A stretch of DNA of 32,013 bases from IMG/VR virus record IMGVR_UViG_3300027833_000149, positions 1-32,013 of that record. One strand, written 5' to 3'. The translations under genes and the position numbers were made by a program. Shown piece by piece: positions 17,230-26,312 of the stretch; position 1 is the stretch's first letter, and the number at the start of each line of letters is the position of its first letter. Origin of the DNA: a virus. The notes below the pieces were generated by a model. The model was not told where the DNA came from, made no database searches, and worked only from the letters and a program-made list of their open reading frames with translations.

Positions 17230-18087
17230 CTAAAAAATGTATCTAATTTTATTCCAAGGTATTATACTATTGTGTAGAGACTCAAACTGTTTAACCAACA
17301 CTCTTTTATCTTTCCATTTATACCTTATATTCTTTCCACCATATTGACTAGTTTTGGTTTCCTGTAACTCTGGATTCCACAGCAGGCCTTCTCCTGGAAG
17401 ATTGTCTGCCAAATTGTCATGGTGTTTCTTTTCATTATGTGTTAAGAAGATAACTTCTGATAACACGGCTTCTTTATACTCCTCTTTTACATTGTTGTTT
17501 ACTGTATGAAACAGCTCTTCATAAAGCTTGAGTGCACCAGGTACTACAATAACTGGGCTAAAGTTTATATGGACATCATATCCAGCTTCTATTAGCTTGT
17601 TAATAAATAGAATTCTATCTATAGTAGTACTTGTGTTTGGCTCAAGCAAGGCCCTGTATTCTTCAGGCATTAAGCTCATTCTAATTCTTACTTTACCTTC
17701 AGGATTATATGTTAATAACTCCTCATTGACATACTTTGTGGCCATACTGCCAAACAAATCATTGTCTTTAAAGAAATCAAACACTTTAGTCCAATTGTGG
17801 TATTTAAGATGTAAAACAAAATCCTCATTACAACTGATATCATAGGTCCAGTATTCTGCATGTGTTTGGTTTGGAGCTTTGGGCCCTAACTTAGCACGAT
17901 GTTCAGCTACTGCATTTAAGATCTCATCTGTATTTGTGGCTACACTTAATCCTGTAGGTTTATGTCGTTTCATGTAACAGTATGTACAATTGTAAAGACA
18001 GCCATGGCCAAAAGAGGGTGAGATAAAATCCGTGGACCTACCTGACTCTCTAATTAGCATTGACTTTCTTACCACTTTCTTTATCAT
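17230..18087 (-). CDS. Radical SAM protein of the spore photoproduct lyase (SplB) type
   Basis: 285 residues. Seen: CLYNCTYCYMKRHKPTG holds C30, C34 and C37 in the C-x3-C-x2-C spacing that binds the 4Fe-4S cluster of radical SAM enzymes, preceded by FISPSFGHG. Strand-like segments such as VRIRMSLMPEEY and GYDVHINFSPVIVVPG fit the partial TIM barrel of SPL-like enzymes. Known: SPL reverses UV-induced thymine dimers using a 5'-deoxyadenosyl radical. Inferred: a DNA-repair or nucleic-acid-modifying enzyme, since it sits between a UvrD-like helicase (4-base overlap) and the chaperonin genes. The substrate cannot be read from sequence. An RNA- or protein-modifying radical SAM is the alternative. 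Confidence 0.8.
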   Translation of the reverse strand: MIKKVVRKSMLIRESGRSTDFISPSFGHGCLYNCTYCYMKRHKPTGLSVATNTDEILNAVAEHRAKLGPKAPNQTHAEYWTYDISCNEDFVLHLKYHNWTKVFDFFKDNDLFGSMATKYVNEELLTYNPEGKVRIRMSLMPEEYRALLEPNTSTTIDRILFINKLIEAGYDVHINFSPVIVVPGALKLYEELFHTVNNNVKEEYKEAVLSEVIFLTHNEKKHHDNLADNLPGEGLLWNPELQETKTSQYGGKNIRYKWKDKRVLVKQFESLHNSIIPWNKIRYIF

Positions 18088-19556
18088 AAATTTAAATAAT
18101 ATAATTCTTTCTTTGCTCTACTCCTGGCAACATACTTTAAGTTTTGCTCCTGCTTTAACTGTTCAGGTGAATTAGCAAACTTTGACGGTATTAAGTTTTC
18201 ATTTAATATGTAAACTACATCAGACTCTAGGCCCTTAGCTTTGTGAATTGTACATAACATCACAGCTTTTGCTTTTACCTTGAATAAATTCTTAACTTTG
18301 TCCATCAGTACACTGATCTTTTCATAGTCAGTACTCATGTTAGCAATCAAAGCTTTAAAGTTGGCGTAGTTCTCTTTAAATACATAAAGTTTAATACGGC
18401 CTACTTCTGACTTGTCTGCTTGACATTCATCTAACTCATACAGCAGCTCTTGTTTTGCTCCTGCTACGGTGTAATTCATATAAGGTTTTAGAAATCTTGT
18501 GATAGATTGCATTATATCATCTCCTTTTATATATGCAGGTGTTCCTGTTCCTAATAAGCCAAAATATAGCTTAATAATAGGACTTGTGTTCCTACATATA
18601 ATCATTGAGTCTGGTTTTACATCACTTATATCTGTCATAGTACTTACTATACCTTCTTCTTCTTTTCCATATTCCATTACATCATAGACTTCATTAGTCT
18701 CATCAATAATGTTTCTTGCACATCTATAGCATATATCTAGTGGCAGTTCTTTGGTCCCCATTGACTTAAATTTGTCAAAAGAGGAAGAATATGCACCACT
18801 AAATCCATAAATAGACTGGTTTCTGTCTCCCACGGCTATCCATTTAATGATATTGCCCTGTTTGATCAGGTTTTCTACTAGTTTATGTTGAGCTAAGTTT
18901 AGGTCTTGGGCCTCATCTACCATTAAGTAGTAAGGATCCAATGGGATTTTTAAATTATCCCTTGCAGCTAAGTAAATCATATCATTGAAGTCAATGACAA
19001 TGTTTTTTTCTTTGTAACTTGCTTCTCTTAGTTTTACAAAGCCGAGCCACAAAGATACAATATCTTTATGAACTGTAAAACTTTTATCCATACTTTTTAG
19101 ATGTTTCTTTATTTCAGGGATGTCATTTGTTAAAAATAACCTTGAAATATCATTCATATCCATAAGAGTATAACTCAATGCTAGCTTGTCTTTCCAGTAC
19201 ATCTTCTTAAAGATGGGCTTGTTTTGCGCTTGCAACTTCTTAATAATGTCAAAATTTTTACCACTTTGAATAACTACTTTCTTTCCTTTATAATGGTGTC
19301 TAATTGCCATCAATCCTAATGAATGCATTGTCATGGACTTACCTTGTTTTAGGCCTTTCTCGTCAATCTTGCTTTGAATTTCTTCCTGCACAGATTTATT
19401 GAAAGCTAAGAACAGGGTCCTGTATTTACAATACTGTAACAGCTCAAGTAATGTTGTTGTCTTACCTGAGCCTGCTACTGCATTTATTAAAATATTACTA
19501 TCTGTAGTATTCCAAGTGTCAAATATTTCTTGCTGTTTTTCACTTGGTTTAAACAT
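18084..19556 (-). CDS. UvrD/PcrA-like superfamily 1 DNA helicase
   Basis: 490-residue SF1 helicase, probably 3'-5' by family. Motifs in order: Walker A AVAGSGKTT (26-34), motif Ia region TLFLAFNK, VIDFNDMIYLA, Walker B VDEAQD (213-218), motif III VGDRNQSIYGFSGA, motif V TIHKAKGLESDVVYI and motif VI YVARSRAKKELYY at the extreme C terminus. It is shorter than UvrD (about 720 residues), lacking large 1B/2B insertions, which is normal for phage versions such as Dda-like enzymes. Likely roles are replication-fork remodelling or recombination. It is coupled by a one-base overlap to the dNMP kinase upstream and a 4-base overlap to the radical SAM gene downstream. Confidence 0.9.
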   Translation of the reverse strand: MFKPSEKQQEIFDTWNTTDSNILINAVAGSGKTTTLLELLQYCKYRTLFLAFNKSVQEEIQSKIDEKGLKQGKSMTMHSLGLMAIRHHYKGKKVVIQSGKNFDIIKKLQAQNKPIFKKMYWKDKLALSYTLMDMNDISRLFLTNDIPEIKKHLKSMDKSFTVHKDIVSLWLGFVKLREASYKEKNIVIDFNDMIYLAARDNLKIPLDPYYLMVDEAQDLNLAQHKLVENLIKQGNIIKWIAVGDRNQSIYGFSGAYSSSFDKFKSMGTKELPLDICYRCARNIIDETNEVYDVMEYGKEEEGIVSTMTDISDVKPDSMIICRNTSPIIKLYFGLLGTGTPAYIKGDDIMQSITRFLKPYMNYTVAGAKQELLYELDECQADKSEVGRIKLYVFKENYANFKALIANMSTDYEKISVLMDKVKNLFKVKAKAVMLCTIHKAKGLESDVVYILNENLIPSKFANSPEQLKQEQNLKYVARSRAKKELYYLNL

Positions 19557-20485
19557 TATACTAATTTTAATTGTTTAACTTTTTCTATTAATTCGTCTAT
19601 ACTGCCATTATTGTCAATGACATGATCAAACTCATAATCATCTAAAGATGTTTCTGAAGGGTGTGCTTGAATGTAAGTAAAAGATTCTTCACTGCCATCC
19701 CATTCTAAAAATAAATCAATTCCTTTCTGTACAAGTGAATGTGGTATATTACTGTCAAAAGAAACATTTTCTAAATATTCCCCAGCACATACCTCTGAAC
19801 TTAAATACAATGATCTTAATTTATTTAAAATAGAATATTCGTTTTCTACATTTTCATAAGAAACATAGTCTCTATCAACCCTAATAACAATACCACCTCT
19901 ATCTTTGATAGCTTGAGCTTCATTAGGGAATCTAACATCTGTTATTATCCAGTTAGGTTTAATCAAATCAAAACCTTGTTGAGGAGGGTTACTTGTTAAT
20001 AAAGTATTATTATTAATTTTTACATCTTCATAATCAGCAAACAAAGCATTCACCCAAATATTAGGATGTATAATCTGTCTACCTGCTTCAGTACCTAGAA
20101 GTTGTAAAATTTTACGAGGTGTTAATAATGAAGAAAATGTACTTTCTTTTTTACAAACTAAATCATAATTATCATCGTTAAAATATTGCCTCCAGTCTTC
20201 CCCTAGTTCTTTCTCCTTAAACTCTCTATCTTCTAGCTGCTCTCTAGTACATCCAATAATCAGACAAACTATATATTTTAGTTTATCTGCATATTTTTTG
20301 ATTTGGTAGTTACTAAAGTGTGGATAAATATCCGTAGCGTTATCTTCTTCTATCAAAGTTTTTATGTTAGAATTAGAATATTTATTAAAAGAACTTAAAT
20401 ACTGCAATATTTTACCTGCAGTATCTTTTCCTGAGCCTATCTTACCTGATATTCCAATCAGGTTGTTTTTACCACCAGCTATCAT
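19556..20485 (-). CDS. Deoxynucleoside monophosphate kinase (T4 gp1-like)
   Basis: 309 residues. Seen: P-loop GISGKIGSGKDTAGK (11-25), LLGTEAGRQIIHPNIWV in the centre, and WIITDVRFPNEAQAI then GGIVIRVDRD, the signature order of phage dNMP kinases. It phosphorylates dNMPs, including those released by host DNA breakdown, feeding the dNTP pool together with NrdJ. It is longer than T4 gp1 (241 residues); the extra length lies in the segment after the DVRFPNE motif and before the C terminus. It overlaps the PD-(D/E)XK nuclease gene upstream by 4 bases and the helicase ATG downstream by one base. Confidence 0.85.
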   Translation of the reverse strand: MIAGGKNNLIGISGKIGSGKDTAGKILQYLSSFNKYSNSNIKTLIEEDNATDIYPHFSNYQIKKYADKLKYIVCLIIGCTREQLEDREFKEKELGEDWRQYFNDDNYDLVCKKESTFSSLLTPRKILQLLGTEAGRQIIHPNIWVNALFADYEDVKINNNTLLTSNPPQQGFDLIKPNWIITDVRFPNEAQAIKDRGGIVIRVDRDYVSYENVENEYSILNKLRSLYLSSEVCAGEYLENVSFDSNIPHSLVQKGIDLFLEWDGSEESFTYIQAHPSETSLDDYEFDHVIDNNGSIDELIEKVKQLKLV

Positions 20486-21600
20486 CCTATACCATCTATC
20501 CAGTCAAGGGGAATAATGCCTGGGTTATCAACTAAAATCTTGTCTGTTGTAAATCCTTGATCTTCATAGTACTTATACATTGAAAGTAAATATAAAAAAC
20601 CAGGAATCTCATCAAACTTTACTTGCCTGCTGGGACTTACGCCAACAAACATAGGCGCTGAACCATATTCACCCTGCTTAATTGTTTTAGGTGTCAATTG
20701 ATATACTACAGGTTTCCCTACATTTGTGGTAGACTCTACTACAAACTTAAACAAAGCTATTTTTGTTTCATCTATGTCAAACTTTTGCTTTAAAGCGTAG
20801 CTGTACCATGCTGCTTGCATGTCATATCTATGCTTTTTGAGATTACCTGCAAAATCAAGAGTATTTCCACTCATTGTTTTAAGGTCAATTGGTTCAACTT
20901 GATTTATATTTCCTTCCTTATCTTTATGTACAATACACAAATCCAGTAATGCTTTACAGTCTATTTCTTCATCGTTAAGTGAATAAGTAAAATATATAGG
21001 CATTTGGTAATAAAAATCAATTGTTGTTCCAGCTAGCTTTTGCAGATCCCTGTCAAAGTACTTATTTGTTCTTTCATTAGTCTTTAATGAATCAACAATC
21101 TTAAGAATTCTTTGATTAGTTTCCTGTGAAATGATCTTCCTATCTACTGCATCACACATCTCCTCAAAGTACTCACTACATTTGTCTACTAACTTATTGT
21201 ATCTAGTCTCATCTTTCCAGTTTTTTTGCCAGCCTACTGTATTAGCAGCATCAACAATCTCACTAGCCCAATTACCAAATGATTTTGTAGTATCAGCAAC
21301 TTCATTAAATACTTGATCAACTATTTGTCTTTCTATTTCTGAAGGTACTTTCTCCATCTTGGATACATAATACGCATCTTCATATTCACCCTCTTCTCCT
21401 GTAAGAATTAAATCCACTGCACTACCTAGAGTAAAATAATCAGGTTCAGGTTTACCCTCCTCCTTATCTTTCTTTCTTTTAGCAAGCTGTGCCATCATAC
21501 TATCCAGTCCTCCAGTCAACATCTTAAGTGTTGATTGATTTATTGCAGGGCTTTCAAAGTACTCATTAACTTCTGCTCTTGTTCCTATAATTATTCCCAT
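20482..21600 (-). CDS. PD-(D/E)XK exonuclease (Cas4/RecB/ExoVIII-like)
   Basis: 372 residues. Seen: INQSTLKML near the N terminus, TLGSAVDLIL (57-66) corresponding to the GxxxD/H motif, DCKALLD with D220, EPIDLKT with D239 and K241 of the PD-(D/E)XK core, and the QxxxY-type helix RYDMQAAWYSYAL. This is the layout of PDDEXK_1-type exonucleases related to exodeoxyribonuclease VIII and lambda exonuclease. Such enzymes resect DNA ends for annealing-type recombination, which fits the Sak4-like ATPase and SSB upstream in the operon. It overlaps the neighbouring nuclease gene by 10 bases and the dNMP kinase by 4. Confidence 0.82.
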   Translation of the reverse strand: MGIIIGTRAEVNEYFESPAINQSTLKMLTGGLDSMMAQLAKRKKDKEEGKPEPDYFTLGSAVDLILTGEEGEYEDAYYVSKMEKVPSEIERQIVDQVFNEVADTTKSFGNWASEIVDAANTVGWQKNWKDETRYNKLVDKCSEYFEEMCDAVDRKIISQETNQRILKIVDSLKTNERTNKYFDRDLQKLAGTTIDFYYQMPIYFTYSLNDEEIDCKALLDLCIVHKDKEGNINQVEPIDLKTMSGNTLDFAGNLKKHRYDMQAAWYSYALKQKFDIDETKIALFKFVVESTTNVGKPVVYQLTPKTIKQGEYGSAPMFVGVSPSRQVKFDEIPGFLYLLSMYKYYEDQGFTTDKILVDNPGIIPLDWIDGIG

Positions 21601-22142
21601 TTTATATCTTTTATTTTATTTTTAAATGTTTTAAATGTCATTACTACTAATCTATCACCTTTTTTCTCATACACCATACATTCTCTTTTCTCAAGATCTT
21701 CTTCAAAGGTCCAGCCTCTCTTCTGGCCTTCTCTTACATGCATCATTTGTTCATGTACCGTGTTTAGTATTATACTGTAGAAATCACTTTCCCATATAAA
21801 TACAAGTTCATCAGTATCTTTTCTTTTCTTTCCACGACCTACATCTTTCTTATGTATTAGCACATCCATATTTGTATGTACTCTATCATAAGGAGGAAAC
21901 AGCTCTGGTAATCTTTCTCTAATTATTTTTAATGTTTTAAACTCATTTAGGCCCTTTGCATAGCCTGCTTTTATCTGTACATTAAAAGGGAGAAAATTTA
22001 GATCTATTCCAGCATCATCTAACATCCTGTTTGATTGTCTGGAGGTTTTACAGAAAGAGAAGCCAAGGTCCTCTCTGAAGACCTTAGCATAATATCTCTC
22101 TGCTGTACTACCTTTTCTTTTATTGGTTGACCCTTGTCCCAT
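21591..22142 (-). CDS. Hjc-like PD-(D/E)XK nuclease, putative Holliday junction resolvase
   Basis: 183 residues. Seen: KGSTAERYYAKVF (10-22) supplies E15; TSRQSNRMLDDAGIDLNF with D47 and VQIKAG with Q56 and K58 form the catalytic core strands, spaced as in archaeal Hjc-type resolvases. The C-terminal half is basic (KKDVGRGKKRKD) and probably contacts DNA. Inferred: it resolves branched intermediates before packaging. A general structure-specific or very-short-patch nuclease is the alternative. The start overlaps the rIIB-like gene by 23 bases and the end overlaps the exonuclease start by 10. Confidence 0.65.
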   Translation of the reverse strand: MGQGSTNKRKGSTAERYYAKVFREDLGFSFCKTSRQSNRMLDDAGIDLNFLPFNVQIKAGYAKGLNEFKTLKIIRERLPELFPPYDRVHTNMDVLIHKKDVGRGKKRKDTDELVFIWESDFYSIILNTVHEQMMHVREGQKRGWTFEEDLEKRECMVYEKKGDRLVVMTFKTFKNKIKDIKWE

Positions 22143-23319
22143 TCTTCATCTCTAGTAACAACTTGATTTTCTCAATGTTGCTATATATTCTGTCTCTTGA
22201 GTCATCAGGCATCTGTTCTGGTGGCACAATCTTATAAGCCTGCACTTCTCTATTACTAACTTCACCTGTATAGCTAATGTCATCAATAAAGTTGTCTTCA
22301 AACCCGTCAGGTAAAGCCTCATCTTTAATCTTTCCTTCATCATCAAAGCCTACAACTGCTACAGGTACATAAGCACATACACGCATCTTACCATAAGAAT
22401 CTTGTGGTGGAACAGCTACTACATCAGCTGGATTTACTAGTACTCGAAGACCAGTATCACCAAAATAGTTAGACTGTAACCAAGACTTACCTGCTACGTG
22501 TAATCCACGACTACAAGTATTGTTTTGGTTTGAATCACATAAATTTCTATCCATAGTAACAGGCTCCCCTATCTTAATACGGAACTTTCCTGTATATCCA
22601 TCTGTATAGACAACTCCTGCTTCCTCATCAGCTAAGCTTTCATAAAGATAAGCTAATGTACCTACATAATACTCAGCAATATTTGCTGCTCTAGCATCTG
22701 CAAAATAGTAATCATCTCCATCCTCTCTACTACATAAGTGATAGTCTTCTGGATTCTTCTTCTGCACAAACTTTACATCAGTATATGCTTCAGTGATAGC
22801 TTTAACCATCTCAGGGCTCATATTATTTTCACCGTCATTATGTAACACTACATTTCTGTAGGCCACAAATAGACCTGAACTAGATATAGACATCCCATAC
22901 TGATTTAAGAACCAAAATAAGTTAGCTCTTGCTGCTGGATCTTGATTAAGACATGCTAAAGTCCAAAAATTCATGTAAGAGTTTAGTAACTCCTGATCAT
23001 TATTCTTCTCTGCATTCCACATTGCAAAAGCTAAATCTTCAGGAAGACTTAACTTAGATATTTGAGGTACATATACACTGTCACCCTCAACAGTCAAGTA
23101 ATCTGACTTGTCAAAGTTATTAAGCATGTCTAGCTTGTTAGCTATCTGCTCTTTTAACAATATATACTTCGGCTTCATTATGTTCTTAACTACACGGTCA
23201 TCATATTGATAATCCATCACTGTTTCAAACATATTGTCATCACAATTATTTGTAGTTAGTAACTCCCCAGTTGATAATACAACTGATAAACTGTTTTTAA
23301 TTCTGGTTATTTTCATCAT
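22120..23319 (-). CDS. rIIB-like protein
   Basis: 399 residues (T4 rIIB has 312). Seen: an N-terminal module with TGELLTT, a central block including FWFLNQYGMSISSSGLFVAYR, and CSRGLHVAGKSW followed by RVLVNPADVVAVP. The last two blocks recur in rIIB-like proteins of many phages. Known: T4 rIIA and rIIB act together at the inner membrane and counter the lambda Rex exclusion system, but the biochemical activity is unsettled. Here the gene starts inside the rIIA-like gene (23-base overlap), keeping the paired arrangement. Two adjacent ATG codons (23319 and 23316) could start it; the outer one is used. Confidence 0.8.
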   Translation of the reverse strand: MMKITRIKNSLSVVLSTGELLTTNNCDDNMFETVMDYQYDDRVVKNIMKPKYILLKEQIANKLDMLNNFDKSDYLTVEGDSVYVPQISKLSLPEDLAFAMWNAEKNNDQELLNSYMNFWTLACLNQDPAARANLFWFLNQYGMSISSSGLFVAYRNVVLHNDGENNMSPEMVKAITEAYTDVKFVQKKNPEDYHLCSREDGDDYYFADARAANIAEYYVGTLAYLYESLADEEAGVVYTDGYTGKFRIKIGEPVTMDRNLCDSNQNNTCSRGLHVAGKSWLQSNYFGDTGLRVLVNPADVVAVPPQDSYGKMRVCAYVPVAVVGFDDEGKIKDEALPDGFEDNFIDDISYTGEVSNREVQAYKIVPPEQMPDDSRDRIYSNIEKIKLLLEMKNGTRVNQ

Positions 23320-25630
23320 TTTTGTTTTTATTAATTTTTTCGACTAAGTCAATTTCTATTTTAAATAATTTTCTTACTTTAATGTAATCACCTATTAAAA
23401 GTAACACTTCACTGTCATACATACTTAGCTTGTTAAATAAGCTAGTAAGTTTCCACTTATTCTCGTGTTTCTTTACAAGGGCTAACATCTTCAAGTCATA
23501 CATCTTTGTCTTTTCATAGACTGCTAAGATTTCATCTAATACCTCTTGTCTCTTGTCAGAGTTACCTATCCTAAAAGTATATTTACGACAAAATTTATCT
23601 AAAGTACTTACATCTGCAGCAAACTCTTTATTTATGTCCACTAAAGATGTTGAGTAATCAGATAAACGATTTAAGTCTTTAACTTCGTTCTTTATCTTTG
23701 CTGCAGTAGCTATCTTACTACCCTGTCTTGTGGGCTTTGTAAGGATGTCTTCAAATCTTAAGAAGCCAGGAATCTCCTTTACTAACTTAAGTTTTGTAGG
23801 TGCTATTTCATAGAAAAGAGAATTCGTATAGATATGATTACTATGTGTACCTTTACGATTACCAATCATTTCAAAGAAAGTACGTAATTTATCAGCTTCA
23901 ACACTACCTTTAGGAGCATAAATAACTTGCTTCTTAAGTTTTGCAGGTTTTAAATCTTCATATTTATACGCTATAGAATCCGTAGTAACATAACTAGTAT
24001 TAGAATATCTCATTTTGTGCACATTAATCTTTTCAGACCAGTTAAAACCTCCACCTGTTCTTACACCTCTTTTAAGTTTATCTGCTGCTTTAGTGTCAAC
24101 TATCCATTTAGCTGGTACACTAGAGTTCTTAAATACAGATATCTTACCAAGCTTCTCTTTAAAGTATGCCCATATCATCTTTCTGTGATTTCTAGATACA
24201 TCATCATTTAAGATGTCGTCCCTTAACAATCTCACTGACTTTCTAAACATTTTATAGTAATCTACACCATAGAAATTAGAGTCATCTTCAAAAGTTTCTC
24301 TAATATATCTTTTAGACATGTTATTTAAATTAGCAACATCACAAAAGAAAGATAATTTAAACTTATCTTTTATGGAATCTACACTCTGAAATCTATTTAC
24401 ATACTTAATCTTCTTGTTGTACATGTTATAGTTATAATCAAATGCTCTAGCCCTAATTACATTACTAAACAACTCACAAAATCCATGTAAATCACCAACG
24501 TCCTCACCATTTAAAGTAAAGTTCTTGTTAGACTTCTTTGTGTCATATACTACAGACACTTGTCTAGAACTATCATCATCATTTAACAAAGTAAGCTTAC
24601 TTGATTTAAACTCATTATACATTTGCCACATATCAGTGAAGTCAGCTGTAGATCTTGCTTCAGCAATGTCAAGAATTTCTTGTTCTGCAGCAAATATCTT
24701 AGCCTCAATCTTTTTGATGTTTGTGTCATTATATAGTATCTCCTCTCTGTTAGGGGTCACTGCTAAATCTCCAATGTCAAAATTTAAAGTTATATCTTTT
24801 CTTCTTACCTCATATCCAAAATCCTCATCTAAAGCATCAAATCTAATAGGGTATCTTACCTTACCTAAAATAAGATCCATACTATCTGAATAGTTACCAT
24901 TTGTCAGAGACTGGAAGTTATTAACACTAAAATTGTCATACTTTACAACTTTAAAATTGTTGTAACTATCTGCAATATTATACGACTTTCTGTTATAGAT
25001 ATATCCTTCAGTTTTTACAGAACACACTACATATAGGTTTTGGAAATATACTAACTGATTTGCAATTGCATCTTCAAAGTTATTAAAATCTTTCTCCTTA
25101 ACTTGTAGTTTAACTTCCACACCATTTCTCTCATCAGTGGAAGAAGAGTGCAGCATGTCAATAGAAATACTATTACCATCTTTGTACATCTGGTATATAT
25201 ACTTTGTACCGTTGTAACATGAGGTAATAATAACAACATCTTGATAAGCTAAAGCTGAAAATCTACCAATACCAAACCCTCCAATTTGATTATTGCTATC
25301 TCTCTTACTTGAACTACCTATGTTTCTATAGATTTTGTTAAATCTTTCAGGACTTAGACCTACACCAAAATCTTGAATACGACAATAGATGTCACCTTCT
25401 GGATCTCGTAATAAATCTAATATTACTGGGTCAGTCACACCTGCTTCTACGTGTGAATCCCATGCATTACTTACTGTCTCTCTAATAAATGATTCAATAG
25501 GTTTTGAATATAAATTAGTAGACAATATAGTGACAATAAAGTCTATGTTATCTGTATCTATAGATACGTTGTTTTTATTAATGTCTCCACTCTGGACAAC
25601 ATCACTTACTAAATTCGTGTTAAATTTCAT
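23297..25630 (-). CDS. rIIA-like protein with GHKL ATPase domain
   Basis: 777 residues (T4 rIIA has 725). Seen: an N-terminal GHKL ATP-binding fold with N box RETVSNAWD (E51, N55, D58), G1 box QDFGVGL (D87, G89, G91) and G2 box GGFGIGRFSA (117-126), then a long basic C-terminal region without a recognised domain. Known: rIIA-like proteins pair with rIIB and are conserved across crAss-like and T4-like phages. The intact ATPase boxes suggest an active ATPase, in contrast to the decayed sites in the UDG and dUTPase-like proteins here. It is separated from the UDG-like gene by one base. Confidence 0.85.
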   Translation of the reverse strand: MKFNTNLVSDVVQSGDINKNNVSIDTDNIDFIVTILSTNLYSKPIESFIRETVSNAWDSHVEAGVTDPVILDLLRDPEGDIYCRIQDFGVGLSPERFNKIYRNIGSSSKRDSNNQIGGFGIGRFSALAYQDVVIITSCYNGTKYIYQMYKDGNSISIDMLHSSSTDERNGVEVKLQVKEKDFNNFEDAIANQLVYFQNLYVVCSVKTEGYIYNRKSYNIADSYNNFKVVKYDNFSVNNFQSLTNGNYSDSMDLILGKVRYPIRFDALDEDFGYEVRRKDITLNFDIGDLAVTPNREEILYNDTNIKKIEAKIFAAEQEILDIAEARSTADFTDMWQMYNEFKSSKLTLLNDDDSSRQVSVVYDTKKSNKNFTLNGEDVGDLHGFCELFSNVIRARAFDYNYNMYNKKIKYVNRFQSVDSIKDKFKLSFFCDVANLNNMSKRYIRETFEDDSNFYGVDYYKMFRKSVRLLRDDILNDDVSRNHRKMIWAYFKEKLGKISVFKNSSVPAKWIVDTKAADKLKRGVRTGGGFNWSEKINVHKMRYSNTSYVTTDSIAYKYEDLKPAKLKKQVIYAPKGSVEADKLRTFFEMIGNRKGTHSNHIYTNSLFYEIAPTKLKLVKEIPGFLRFEDILTKPTRQGSKIATAAKIKNEVKDLNRLSDYSTSLVDINKEFAADVSTLDKFCRKYTFRIGNSDKRQEVLDEILAVYEKTKMYDLKMLALVKKHENKWKLTSLFNKLSMYDSEVLLLIGDYIKVRKLFKIEIDLVEKINKNKNDENNQN

Positions 25631-25631
25631 A

Positions 25632-26312
25632 TTACCATGATATACTTGTTATACTTCTTCTCTCTAATAGTTGATTTACTCTTTTAAAACCGTCCTTACT
25701 GAACCCTTCACCTGTTACAGGATGATCACCTGTTAACTTGTAATTTAATTTAGGGTCTAATGGGATTTCATCTACTTGTGAATCATCATATTGAACCACC
25801 TCAAGTGGATTTTGTATTTTGCGAGCCATATTCTTTGCAGCCTCTGACCAGATCATCCATATACACGGATTCTCTTGACTAATGAAGGTTATTACAGTGG
25901 AAATAAATTTCCTCCATTCCTTACTATGTGATGTTGCATCTGTCTCAATTGTCAAAGATGTATTCAATAAGAATACTCCTTGCTCTGTCCAATGGTCTAA
26001 TGTTTGCCATTCTTTTTTCTTCTTAATGCCCAGCTCCTCTGCAATTTTCTTTAATATTACTGGCATTTTTCTGTTCTTGGGGATTGCAAATGCTCTCCCT
26101 ACAGCAGTCCCTGGTATGGGATATGGTCTTTGTCCTAGTATTACCAATTTTATATCTTCTACAGGCATCTCAAATACTTTAAATATTTGTGACAGCTTTG
26201 GCTGTATTGATTTTTCTCTAAGACTTTCTAAAAATTTGACCATAGGCTCTTCGTAAGCCAAGCTGTGTAACAATGGGATCCATGATTGATGTGCGTTCTT
26301 TAATAAATTCAT
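25632..26312 (-). CDS. Uracil-DNA glycosylase family protein with altered catalytic motif
   Basis: 226 residues, family 1 UNG type. Seen: motif A GQRPYPIPGTAVGRAFA (60-76), where family 1 enzymes have GQDPYH, so the water-activating Asp is Arg (R62; codon AGA at 26127-26129). The Asn motif LLNTSLTIE and the C-terminal GDHPVTGEGF with its HP pair are kept, and the protein ends ITSISW in the usual place. Inferred: uracil binding may survive, while normal excision is doubtful. Poxvirus D4, a UNG homologue that serves as a polymerase processivity factor, is a precedent for a structural role. It overlaps the primase gene by 4 bases (ATGA), placing it in the replication core. Confidence 0.8.
   Translation of the reverse strand: MNLLKNAHQSWIPLLHSLAYEEPMVKFLESLREKSIQPKLSQIFKVFEMPVEDIKLVILGQRPYPIPGTAVGRAFAIPKNRKMPVILKKIAEELGIKKKKEWQTLDHWTEQGVFLLNTSLTIETDATSHSKEWRKFISTVITFISQENPCIWMIWSEAAKNMARKIQNPLEVVQYDDSQVDEIPLDPKLNYKLTGDHPVTGEGFSKDGFKRVNQLLERRSITSISW

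Noticed and set aside
14015-26256. Long antisense frames opposite groEL, nrdJ, the helicase, rIIA and the UDG-like gene
   Set aside because: They shadow strongly recognised genes, show no recognisable motif and have no independent start context.
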